From assembly GCA_047967505.1 (NCBI GenBank), contig CM106539.1: 64,000 nucleotides of DNA; one strand, given 5' to 3'. Shown in pieces: positions 1-11,796 of the stretch; positions within the stretch are counted from its first letter, which is position 1; each line of letters begins with the position of its first letter. The stretch comes from Dipteris shenzhenensis (Eukaryota > Polypodiophyta > Polypodiopsida > Gleicheniales). Made by a program: the position numbers and the translations under genes. Under the pieces are notes generated by a model that was not told the origin of the DNA, did not search any database, and saw only the letters and a program-made list of their open reading frames with translations.

Positions 1-123
1 TTCCTTTTGTGGAAGGGAATAAGAGAGCAACTATTCTGAGACAGATTGTGTGATACAATATTCACGATATTTGAGAGTCTTGGCAATAAAATTACCTAGA
101 GTGGCTAGATGGGTATGTGAAAG

Positions 124-1284
124 CTAGCTTGCGAGGGTGTTGTGCTCCTTTGTAATATTGTTAAAGTCCTTCCTTATGTGGGCATACCGTGGGCATGTAA
201 GGAGGACATGTGCCTCTGTCTCTACTTGTCCTTGGTCACACAACTTACAAAATCTTTGTTCCCTTGAGACATCCCCCCAAGCTCCTTTCTCTACCTCCAG
301 AGTGTGTGTGATTGGGTACGGATGAGTGCAATGCTTCTCCTTGCATTTGCAGGTGTGGGCATACCGTGGGCATGTAAGGAGGACATGTGCCTTTGTCTCT
401 ACTTGTCCTTGGTCACACAACTTACAAAATCTTTGTTCCCTTGAGACATCCCCCCAAGCTCCTTTCTCTACCTCCAGAGTGTGTGATCGGGTATGGATGA
501 GTGCAATGCTTCTCCTTGCATTTGCAGGTATGGGCATAGTTATGTATTTTTGTGCGTTTTCTTCTTCTTGAGAGTAAGTGTCCCAATAGATGGGATTGAT
601 ATGTGTACAGTAGTACTCATACTTGGCCCTTTTTTCAGCTAATTGCCATTTTTGCTGCAATACTCCCAACAAAGCTTTATGGAATGCCTTCTCATCCATT
701 TCCCCGGATGACATCTCTAGGTAGGATGTTACTTTCCATCTTTGGAACCATCCCTTGATGTCTTGCCACCAACCAGATGCTAGCATCTTGCTTTTGTTTG
801 TTTTTTGAGGTCTTTTACTTGCTTCCCATGCTTTCATAGGTAGTCTCTGTGGCTTCATGGTCTTGACCTTCTTTATGTATTTGAAAACCCTTTCCAATGC
901 TCGCAGCTCAATGGGCCTTGTACCAGTCTCAATAAGCATGATTGAGTATGGTGTGGTAATTTTGACTCCCAAATGTCTTCTTATAAACAATTTCTGCATT
1001 TTTTCAATATCATTCCATTTTGATGCTGAAATGCTACCTCCCCATACTTATGCTGCATATAGCACTGTTTGCACCACATATGCATCAAATAGAATCCGTT
1101 TGATGCTCCATCTCCTAGTGTCACTATTTCTGCAATCATTTTCAAAATGATAATATTTCCCCCACCCGGCATCAATCCTTCTGTGAACACAAACATTCCA
1201 TCTATGATTTGCTGGCACATCTATTCCCAAGTATTTGAATGTATTTACCCTCTCAGTTTCCTGCTCATTGTACATAATACTTGG
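124..1284 (-). pseudogene. LINE (non-LTR retrotransposon) reverse transcriptase C-terminal fragment
   Basis: Read on the minus strand, one frame runs from about 1284 to 124, broken by a single in-frame stop at 1048-1050. It begins with the thumb-like segment FKYLGIDVPANHRW, passes through VWGGSIS just after the stop and then FIRRHLGVK, and ends in a cysteine/histidine cluster (CKLCDQG...HVLLTCPRY) of the kind found after the reverse transcriptase domain of plant and animal LINEs. The palm with the catalytic aspartates, the endonuclease and ORF1 are absent, so this is a 5'-truncated dead copy, the usual result of incomplete target-primed reverse transcription. The Cys/His cluster occurs twice (see the repeat entry). 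The 3' end of the element probably lies at or before position 1; no poly(A) is seen. Family identity rests on motif recognition; the clade is not determined. Confidence 0.85.
178..531. repeat. 177-bp tandem duplication inside the LINE fragment
   Basis: Two direct copies (about 178-354 and 355-530) are nearly identical. The shift is 177 bp, a multiple of three, so the Cys/His-rich module of the LINE protein is doubled in frame as a 59-residue repeat. The copies differ at a few bases. Confidence 0.9.
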
Positions 1285-1440
1285 GGTACAAGAGAGAGAA
1301 AGAGAGAGATACAAAAAAATACAGACATATAAGTATGTATATATGTTTGTGATACATATACATGTATGTATGCACATGTGTATGTGTGCGCATGCGCATA
1401 TGTATACGTGCTATGTGCTATGCATAATTATAGTTTATTA
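1285..1440. repeat. Simple-sequence tract: GA run then alternating purine-pyrimidine
   Basis: A short (GA)n run near 1289-1310 is followed by about 100 bp dominated by alternating purine-pyrimidine steps (TATGTATATATG, GTGTGCGCATGCGCATATG). It marks the 5' truncation point of the LINE fragment. Such tracts can adopt Z-DNA, but nothing shows that this one does. Confidence 0.7.
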
Positions 1441-1499
1441 TTTATTTACATTTATAGATCTGTATCATATATTCCAAGTTCCTTTCTTGGACTGCAAGC

Positions 1500-1877
1500 A
1501 TGCTCTTTTCCAAACTTTTCTTGGAGTCGAAGCCGGAAGACATGGTGGACAGTAAAGGGAAGGTACTCATGGCAGTAGACAGAGAGGAGCTTGAAGCTTG
1601 GGAAGAAAGAGATGCCCATGCCCTGGCAATAATCATAGGGACTACGGCGGACTCCGTTCTTCCGCATATCCAGCTGGCCGAGACGTCAGTTGAGGCGTGG
1701 GCCACACTGAAAGATCTGTACGAGACTGATAATACCTCCCGGATTGTGCTTCTTCAGCATCAACTCTACAATCTTGATATGGAAGAAGGCGATACGGTAC
1801 ATAGCCATTTGACGAAGGTCAAGGTGGTGCGGGATCAGCTGGCAGCAATTGGAAACACTTTTGGAACACATGCCTAA
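1500..1877 (+). pseudogene. Ty1/copia gag fragment
   Basis: An open 125-codon stretch encodes a piece of the copia-type Gag (UBN2/retrotran_gag family). Recognisable parts are AWATLKDLYETDNTSRI, LQHQLYNLDMEEGDTV and HLTKVKVVRDQLAAIG. The Gag N-terminus, the zinc knuckle and all of pol are missing. It shares wording (IIGTT-DSVLPHIQ, KVVRD-LAAIG) with the gag at 37577-38406 on the minus strand, so both belong to one copia family. The ATG at 1500 is simply the first in frame; no promoter or LTR is seen next to it. Confidence 0.8.
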
Positions 1878-1880
1878 GTA

Positions 1881-4565
1881 AGATATAGCTTTCGAAATAA
1901 ACACTGTGATTCTTCTGCTTCACTGTTTTTCATTGCTGCAAGAACAAACAAGTCTGTATGGATCTACATGGCTTACTTTTTTGCACTCGATGTGCCTGTA
2001 GGCTGTAAACTGCCTCATTCGGCAAATCACAGCCTGCACAGGAGAGGTGACATCTTTATAGTGTACTTGCATTAATGGATGTCGTGCATGCTATATAGCT
2101 GTAAGGACATCCATGACAATAATCTGCTCTCCCCTTAAATTAATTCTATGTTGTTGTCAATTTTTTCTTGCCATCCACTACATGCACTTATGCGTACAAA
2201 TGTTGAGCATGCTAGTAAAACTGTACAGACTGCCACGAAGCACGCTCGCTGCTTGACAAATTGAGTTCAGCATCAACTCTATGCTTTGCGCTTACTCTAC
2301 GAAAATCTTCTTCCCAATTTACTCAATAGACGCTGCTCCAAGGTTTCTCAAACCTCTAGGTAACGTGTGTCATTAGATGGCACGGGTCTTTGTGATGGAT
2401 CATGGAATAACATAACCTCTTTCATGATGAAGGTAAAGAACTAGGCTTTCGTAATTGGGGTTTGCCTCCATTTGCTCTTGCAACGCAAATCCTCACAAGA
2501 GTGTCTCACAGATTCTATTCTGAAGGTAGCCTTTAGAGGATTTATTACAGGTGTAAAGGAGAGTGGCTCTGAATATATATGTAGGTCAGAGAGCTCGGCA
2601 ATACAGGGAATGCAAGTGGGCAAAACTGAAAGTAGAACATTGAGAGAGTTAAATTCCCAAAGCCAGAAAATGACAGTGTGAACAAAATCCAGGGTTGTCT
2701 CAAACCCTAAATGTGAAGGATGATATGCTGGCACAGAGCATATGAGCATTTCACAATAAAAGAGCTACATGCATGCATATCAAATGAAATTTCTCTACAA
2801 GCACCATCCATATATAGACGCTAAGCATTACATCTATTTTTCCCCAAAGGCAAAAAGGTAAACTTCTATTAGGTAAGACCAAAACACATAGATATAGTTT
2901 AAAGCCCTGTAAAGCCCTCATACAAAATCATGCAGAAACGAAAGGAGGCTGTCATAATCGATCAAGAGAGTGGAAGTGCCATGAAGGCCATGTGGCTGTA
3001 TATAAGAAGGACAAACCATAGTCATGCTCTCTCATAAAGGAAGCTTTCTTTAACATCGCAATGCATGAGAAGCCTTGAATCATGCGCCAAGTGGCCATGA
3101 GGGTGTGTATAATATCCTGTGTTTGATGCTGGGCACCCTGGACTTTGTGGAGACACAGGAACCACCGAGTCTTTCGAGAACCTACTTCTTCCATGTTCTA
3201 CTATTTCCAGATGTCACTCAGGCAATCCTTTTATGATTTACCTGTCTGTTGGTCAAATAGATTATACTGTCTACTTGTCTTACAATGAAGTTTTCTGAGC
3301 TTGCACTTGCTGATCTCTACTTTAGAGACAGCTTCTTTTAATATAAATATATATGGATTTCACTAGAGAAAAAAGTGTATAATATCATGCCTGATCACTG
3401 AAAGTGGCCGAGAGGCATAAGTCTGAGTCCCATCTAAGGCCTCTGTGCACCTAGATCTCCAAATCTGTCATGCAGTAAAACTGGCAAAGGTCTCTCAAGC
3501 CAAGTCTATAGAAGGCGATTGAGGTCTGTGCAAAGATAAAGGAGCTGCATCTAAAGTGATAAGCTAAGGGACTTCTCTTGACAATAAGAATGGACCTGTC
3601 CAAATGAGAGTGCCTCCTTTATTCTCATAAAGAAGGATAAGCTATCGGAAAGTTCCATGTGCTCAAGTATGTAGATTCTTCCCCTAAAGGCCTAGGTACT
3701 ACAGTGAATGATGTGGACTCTGGTTATCCTTTGCCAAAGGAGATTTACCTCCTGCAGAGTAGGGCAATCTTTAGATATATAACAAATACTAAAGAGGTTA
3801 AAGCATAGTCACTCCTTTATGGCCTTTCTATAGTAGGCAGAAGGCAAAAGAAATCTCTTACCAGCAATGCCTTCTTAGAGTTTTCGTTCAGAAGGCAAGA
3901 AAGCGTAACTCTTGGTTCAAGGCAAACCCCTATTTCTTTCATTTAGTAATGCCAGATGTAGAATGGAGGTCATTCAAAAGGCCCTTTGGAAATGGAGGTC
4001 TCTGTTTTCAAAAAAGGGAGTTGGCCATGAGAAACTCAAATCTTCTTGAAAGAGGTCAGAAGGAAAGATGCTCTGGCCTGTACATAAACATACACACATC
4101 TAGAAAAACTGATCTCAGAATTTGAGTCAAAGCAGATGAAGGAATGGCTACAGCACGAAGGGAGTTGATTGAACATACGAGAATGTGAAATGATACAGAC
4201 AATGCAAGTGGACACAAAATTAAGTGATCCACAATAGAATGTTTCAGACTCAGCAAGAGAAATAACATTTATGAGGAAGCATGTATTCATGTCAATTTAA
4301 ACCAAAAGAAACAATGGAGAATCCACACAAATCACAAAGGTCATACTATTCCAATTATTGAAGTGTAGGCACTATACTATGTAATTATAGCTGAGTGTAC
4401 AAATAATATATTGTACTGTGATGATACATTCAAATCTGCTCACGATTCAAGGATTCTGATAACTTCTAGGAATTTTACCTTACTTGGAGAGCCAATTTTC
4501 CACAGTTGAAGTTGCGTACCTTGTTGATTGTTGCTTTCAGAAACCATATATCATAACTCAAAAGA
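1881..4565. other. Non-coding stretch, 3' flank of the O-fucosyltransferase gene
   Basis: No open frame here carries a recognisable domain. Its upper end must hold the 3' UTR of the minus-strand O-fucosyltransferase gene, whose stop codon is at 4566-4568, but no convincing polyadenylation signal could be placed. The remainder is unassigned. Confidence 0.5.
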
Positions 4566-4742
4566 TCAGTGCAGGCTTGCTACAAAGTTAGGTTTTTCCC
4601 CTTGACACAAGTATTCATCGCATGTGCTAGATGTTCCCCATTCATTGCGCATTCTCATGATGTCTATTGAGAAAGTGGAGCCGGAGCTACCAATAAATGT
4701 GCTTGACATTGCACAAATTGTCTTATCCAGCATTGCAGTCAC
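4566..4742 (-). CDS. O-fucosyltransferase exon 3 (C-terminus)
   Basis: The acceptor ATGTTACAG|GTGACTGC lies at 4743/4742. The exon encodes 58 residues beginning VTAMLDKTICAM, then FIGSSGSTF and DEYLCQGEKPNF, and a stop at 4566-4568. Joining after DKE of exon 2 gives the expected DKEVTAMLDK. It is separated from exon 2 by a 5.6-kb intron. Confidence 0.9.
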   Translation of the reverse strand: MTAMLDKTICAMSSTFIGSSGSTFSIDIMRMRNEWGTSSTCDEYLCQGEKPNFVASLH

Positions 4743-7700
4743 CTGTAACATGCCAGTGCTATTTTGTGTGAGACTCCCTGCTGCATAACACAAAAGAGGG
4801 CATGTGATGGGTGAAAGGAAAAAGAAGTATGCATATGTGTTGAAGAGGACCATCTCTTTGCAGAAGATGCAATTAATCACACAATTATCTGGGCAAAAGC
4901 ATGCTCATAGAGAGGCAATCAACATAGGATTGCACCTCACCAACTGGCAAATACATGCAGACTGCTGTCACTAATATCCACGTCCCATTGGAATCATTTA
5001 TTTAGAAAAACAGAGAAATCAAAAGCTTATAGACTAGGATTGAGTATATTTGCTTTAAAAAGGGAAAGGTAAATTTAGTAATCGTGCATTTCCTTTGACA
5101 ATGAGCTCATATAACTGTCAACTTCCCCACATATAAGGTAGACTTTGTGTACAAAACTTTGTGCAAACACACCACGTGGCTATTGGCTATCTGAAGGTCT
5201 GAATTAAGAAGGTCTGAAGGTCTGAATTACTGGCATGCCCACGAGATGTTGCAGAGGCTTACCATGGATTTTCGTGAATACTTTTGACTTTCACCTCCAT
5301 TCCTCATGAAACTGGCCTTACACACACATGCACAAATAGAATCAGAAATGCATAGAAATGAGTTACTGGATAGCATAAAGAACAATCACTGGCTAAAGGC
5401 TAACCTGAAGTTGGACTGAAAAGCAGCAATTGAAGGCTTAGCACACACCACATACAATGAACCATACAAGCTAAACCTTAAGATGAGCAGGTGAGGACCT
5501 GAGGGAGTATCCACTTGAAGCTTAGTGAATGAGCTAGGTTTCAGCTCCCCCTATGTGACATTGTCACAGTATATATCTAGATGAATCCAGGAACATGCCC
5601 AAACTCATCCTCTAAAAACACAACACATAGTGCAATTTCAATCTCATGATAGTCACTCATAAGGCATTGTGACAGTATGCCCAAACAAAACACATCAAAT
5701 CACATGCAAGGGGGAAAGGTCTTATCTGATTGGTGAGACCTAGAGTGTGTCGAGTGGTGGATGCACATCTACGAGACGTGACTAATACTGGCCAATAAAA
5801 TAAAAGAAAACTAGCCATTCCAACGATATAAAGGCATGTACCTCCCACTCACATTTCCACCTGTCTAACCGTCAGTCTTGAGCAGCTGTGTCATGTCCGG
5901 GCACCCTTACTAAGACCACTGAAAAATGATCCGAAGTGGAGACCCCTGGGGTAATGCAAATAGTTTTATCTCTATCAATGCCCAATTGTTAACATGACAT
6001 TTGTCCACACGTGCATGGATGAGCATCTAACATCTCCTATTCAACCAAGAAAGTAGGAGCAAGGAAGGCATAGCATGAAAAGCGTCATCTATCCAAGAGT
6101 CTCTACCACTAAACCGACAAAGGAGAGTTCCCCAAGCTGCTTTGTCAAGAGAGTGAAGGCCTCCTTGTCTTCTTTTTTATCTAAGGGTAACTCCATCGTG
6201 TTGAAGTCTCTAACAACCACCCATTGTTTTCAAGGGGCAGCAGGGGAAAGGGTTGCATTGAGGCATCCTATCCAAAGGAGATGCCCGATGGAGTCTTCTT
6301 GGGCCTTTTCTTCTTTAGGCAATCTCTAGCAGAGTGACTAAAGAGTTAACAAATCCAACATTCAAGCATAATGTGATCATCGGAGATATTAGGGTCAGCA
6401 ATAATGACCCCAAGTCTTGAGACCCCTTCAGCCCTAATTGTCTTTGCTGTGCAAATGAAGGCAAATCAAGGAGAGAGAAACTGGGCCTTTCTCATGCAAT
6501 ATTTGATAACTCAATCAACTCCTTATCAAAGAAGTATTTACTTAGTTTTTCATATAATGAGCTTTCTCTTAGCTTCTTTAAAACTTTTCTAAAATGAATC
6601 TCATATTCTTTTTCATTCTTTGGGTAGATCAAGAATACCATCCAAAAAAACAAGAACAAATATTATTAAGTAGATGAATGTGACATATTAGTCAAACCAA
6701 AAAGTAGGACCGCCCACTCATAATGCCCATAGTGAATTCTGAAGGTAGTCTTAAATAATCCTCTTATTATATTCGAATCTGGTGATACCAAATCCAAGAT
6801 CTATCTTAGAGAATACTTTAGCTATAATAGCTCATCCATCCGAGTGTAACATGCAATTGTTATCTGATCATATAATGTGCAGCAAGAACTTCTTTAAACC
6901 TTTTGCGAGGCGTATGCATTGATAAGACAAAAAAAGCAGTGGAAAGATGCACTTTGTAGATAAGGCAAGGTAGACACTTGCACATACACATAGGGTAGTG
7001 ATGGGGGGTTAGCCACAGAGAAGCCATGTTTTTAAGAAATTGGAACCCTACTGATGTAAATTTTGTGAGTAACATATATATTTTTGCACGGAAGTGATGA
7101 AGAAATGCAATGTGCATGTACCAAGGGTACCCCGAGCAAGTATCCAGTGTGCATGTGTGGTTACAAGATGATATGTGTTTTTCATGCTTGTTCTCGAAGT
7201 CATATGTTATGATGGCATGAGTGCTTCATGTATTCGGGATGTCATGTAATTTTGTGGGTGTCAGGGTTGGGTGGATTATGTGGTTGGTCTGTGAGTAATC
7301 GGGCATTAAATGTTGGCAATGATGTGTGAGCCTAAGGTTGGAATCATGTGCAATTAATGTCTGGTGTACAATTTGAGGAAAACATTGGAGAGTGGTAAAT
7401 TCATACTGGTGACATAACTGGATCAAGGATAAGGTGGTTGGATTCATCTGGAACCAACAACGTGGGCATATACCTAGATGAATCCAAGAACAATCCCAAA
7501 CTCATCCTCTAAAAACACAACATAGTGCAGTTCCAATCCCACGATAGCCACTCATAAGATTGAAAACCATAAACTCCATCATGCACAGCAGGGACTAGCT
7601 ACTATGACATCCCCACTGATGTCATCAGTGCCCAACAGTGGGTGTAGACCATAGTATAAAAGTATGCTCTCACACATACAAATCCACACACCCACACATA

Positions 7701-10614
7701 CTTGAGCATCCATTTATACAAAGTCTTCGTATTGAGTTTCTGTCGGCACTCCGGAGGTGAAGGGCAAATGCAGCCATGACGAAGGCTAGCACTAAAGGAG
7801 AAGGCTAATCAAAAAGTAGTCCAAATCTCTTCATTCAAGCTACAACTGCTTGTGAAGTCTAAACGATTTCAATTTAGTCTCTCCCAAACGAGCATCTAAA
7901 TCTAAATCTAGCTGATAGGGCAACGCATGAAGTTATGTGGGCTGGCTCTACGTGCTTATGGAAAGAGGATTGACGATGGTAAGTGGGGGTGCTAAGAGAG
8001 ACTGCCAGAAAAGGGTTGAATGCTGGAAGAGAAAGACGACAAGCTGCACATAAGAGATTGAGGGACTGCGTGGTGTGCTTGACGCATGCTGGAGCACACT
8101 CTGCTGGACGATCTCATTGGATGGAGCTTGGCTGGAGGTGATAGGTGCTCTTCGTAGAGATTGTGTGGAGATACTTGCTCGCTGACAGATCGATACACTT
8201 CTGTTCCTCCTGAATTATGATGTGGAAAGGCTGAACCGAGCAAGGGAGGGCCGATTTACAGAGGAGTGTAGCTGATACTTGACATACTGGTTGCTGCGTT
8301 GATCGTAGAGAAAGGTTCTAAAGGAACTGAACCTTCTTCAACATGATGCTAGGAAATGCTGACGGGCAGTTGAATTCTGTGGGCAGAGAAACTCGTAGTG
8401 CTCAGAATACATTGTCTGGGGTGGCATTGTGGCTTACTGGTGTTGACAGCCAGAAGAAGGCACCTTTTGCACATGCGTACAGCAATTGATTTGTCTTGGG
8501 CTGTGTGACTGAGATTGAGGAAGAGAACCAGGTCTGTTATTTTCAGATTTGTTACAAGGCTGAGGTAGATGGTGCGATCTGAAAAGGACTGATTCATGGG
8601 TACTGCCAGAGAATTTTCAGATTATGTCTACGTGATACTCGTATACTTTTGTCACTTGTATGGAAGCTTGACCTGATTTCTAGTTTTGGTATTTTGTTTT
8701 TGTCGTTTATTGTGAGAGTTGTTTCGAGTCTCTGCACCTAGATACTTGCTTGGGGTAGTGGTACAAATGCTCCGTCTTCTTCGAAGGGAGTCCACTTGCT
8801 TATGATCCCAACTGTTCTTGTGTGGTGGAAGATGAGCAATGTATCTGTCTTTGGAATGAGATGCATCTATGGTTGATGTGGTAGTTTTTTCTGAGGATTT
8901 TCACTTGGGGCATCATGCAATTCGGAAGCATAATTTTGAAGTTTGATAAATCTATCCCAATATTCGTTTACTGTCATCTAGCCTTGTTTTAATTCAAGAA
9001 AGACCATCTTCTTATTCATTTTAAATTCAGATGGGAATTGCTTTTCCTCTGCATTCTTCTTAATGTCGTCCACTTAATCAGCTCTGTTTTGTTTGCAACA
9101 GCCTTCTTACACCATAGTTTTGCCGGTTCTTTAAGTTGAAGGATTGCTCCCTCAGCAACAACATCAAACTCTCTTAAGACAAAGTAGTATCTTCTCTGCG
9201 AGCTTCATGGTCCCTCCTTTCATTTTGTTCCTTTCTAGGATATTCTTCCCATGATTTGTTTCAATCGGTGGATTGACTCTTTAAAGGTCCACCTATCCCC
9301 TACCCACAGTATTCCGATTTGCCAACCTTTTCATAGGGATCTGAGATCATTCACCCTCTTTGCTAATATTTCGTCAGCATGTAGCACCTTGAGAGCCTAT
9401 GACTGCTCCTTTTCATCATGTCCCAAGTACTCACGTTCTCTTGCCCTTTCATCTTTCCAAATTTAATTATTCCTGAATTTGAGAAAACCAAATTTCAAAA
9501 GCAGTATTGGATGCTGCACGGGAGGAGTAGAGGCTGAAACTGTTGGAAAAGACATCTCCCATCTGTAAGCCCCTATATGAGGAGACCATGGTGGAGGTAT
9601 TTAGGAGGCTGCCACATGGGCAGCATATTGGCCGCCATGTGGGAATGAGGTAGGAGAGAGTGGGACTATGGACTCCTTTTGCATTGTGTCCTTTTTTGGA
9701 CAGAAATATATTTTGTTGGTTCTATATCTCTGTTGGAGCATTGTCTATTTACTGGCTTACAGGTCTGTGTTCACTACACAAGTAAAGAAGTTTTGGATTC
9801 CATAGTTAAACACTTTTGTGTGAATTCCTGGGCGCTCTATCAGCCTTCCGCAGTGGGTACCGCGTGTTGTCATTTCAAATAGAAACTGGGGAAACAGAGG
9901 CAGATTAGAGGTGGACAAGGGCGCAAGGAAGAGGAAGGTAACGGGAGGAGCAGCACGTCGAGGAGGAAGCTTTGGCAGGATTTATTGCTTACTTCCATCT
10001 ATGTGGGTACTGTGAAAGCATATCATTGTGGATACAGATGTACATGCCTGACGCATATAGTTTTACTCATGTCAGGATCGACATGGAGTTACCACCTTTA
10101 TTACCTCTGTCACTAAAGGCCAGTTGGTATATGAGTGTTATCACTAAAGGAAGCCACAAAATTAAATATGACTTGATTAATATGCACAGAAAAACATGAA
10201 GAAGACGAGAATTACCCTTCTCGGTAGATGTGTACCCAAAGCATGGCAGACATCACTATTACAATGTTAAAGTTCAACAGCAAAAAATGTAGAATCAGAT
10301 CCGCACTATTTGAGGTGGTCATTCTGACCTCTTTGTCACTAAGCAGCCCATGTCTCTGGAGTGGAGAGTCCCACTTTTCTCCCCTATCATGGTCGGGCCT
10401 TTGAACCAAAGGGATCCTCACATTGTTTTGGATAAGTAAACTCTGCAGCAAGCTTATTTCGCTCTCTTTGGCATCTGTTGACAGGTAAATCACAGGAACT
10501 TCCAATGAACGGACATTTTGTAATATGCACTCAGCTGCCTGAGGAATCGGGTAGAAGAAACAATTGTAACCCTTCTTGCTGTTCTCATTGCTGAGCAAGC
10601 ATAAACAGAGTGTT

Positions 10615-10673
<59 letters not shown>

Positions 10674-11761
10674 AAGGGGACCAAAATTTACTTGGATGAC
10701 ATCCTCATTCCTTTACAACAGGAGCACAGACGGCAGGGAATGGTACATGAAATGGCAGCAAGAAAAGCAGGAAAATGGGCCACTTACACCGATGGTACAG
10801 TGATAATCCGGGAAAGAGTAAACAGTGGGGAGAAAGAAGGGGGGGAAATTATGACAGTGTCGGGCCCATGGGATGTATACACAAAGCAAGCTGAAAATGG
10901 TTGTGTGGAATTGTGATGGCACCCTTTGGTCTGATCCGGGGGGTTTCTTGGAGACATACACAAATAGAGACATTATCTTCTACACCGAGACACATGAGAG
11001 CCCAGAGAGAGGCCTGCCCACAATGATGGGATATAATGGGAGTCTGCCTATAGGAAGGAGATGAGGAGAGACAGTGGCGTACGGGGTTCTAGAGGTGTAG
11101 CCGCCCTATTCAAATCACACCTGAGGCCTTTCATTTCCGTGGTATAGAGAGAGGAGCATGCATGACACATGTGGATATGAGCCCGATTATTGGAGGCACG
11201 ACCGATCTTCATAGCGGTGTGCTACTTCCCCTCAGATACATCATCCTATGCAATGAGGTCACTACAAAGGGGCATAGTCCATATGAGACAATATATGATA
11301 GGCAAAGAGATATCCTCCTTCTCGGTGACTTGAATGCACGCAAAGGAGACAGGCAGGTGGGTTTGCTAGACTTTGACTCTGACTCCCTCACAGTTCCGGA
11401 GTTAGACCTAGCACAGCTTGGGATTGTGAGACACTCAACAGATGCACCTCATGTGACAAGATACGGAGTGAATCTAACATTAGAAAAGCTCCCTTGAGTC
11501 CCGCCCTCTCTCCCTCCACTTAGTCCCGCCTCGCCCCTTGTCTCCCTCTCCTCTCCCTTCTCACCCCGTCTCCCTCTTTCAAGAGATGTGAGCAGGAAAA
11601 CCTATGTTTTCTGGCACACCGTGCCTCTTGTTTGGGAAGCGGTTAGTTTCTCCTAGCCTTAGCAACCAATCTGGGCCATCGCACCTCTTTTGGATCAAAG
11701 GGGTCTCTTAATATTTGGGTCTACTAGACCGTGCTTTGGTCTCACGGGTAATTAAAAAAGG

Positions 11762-11796
<35 letters not shown>

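Larger units (their letters stand above)
4743..10328 (-). other. 5.6-kb intron 2 of the O-fucosyltransferase gene
   Basis: GT-AG intron of 5,586 bp. It contains a LINE ORF1/endonuclease remnant, a gypsy gag remnant, LTR fragments and a duplicated ~88-bp sequence (separate entries). Stretches such as 4743-5570 and 7565-8890 show nothing recognisable. Confidence 0.85.

Noticed and set aside
4566-4880. A stand-alone 104-codon ORF
   Set aside because: Only the part from 4742 down matches the O-fucosyltransferase family and follows a good splice acceptor; the upstream part is intron.
10212-10667. A 151-codon minus-strand ORF starting in a microsatellite
   Set aside because: Only 10590-10329 is coding, as exon 2 of the O-fucosyltransferase; the start lies in a (TG)n(AG)n repeat in intron 1 and the end runs into intron 2.
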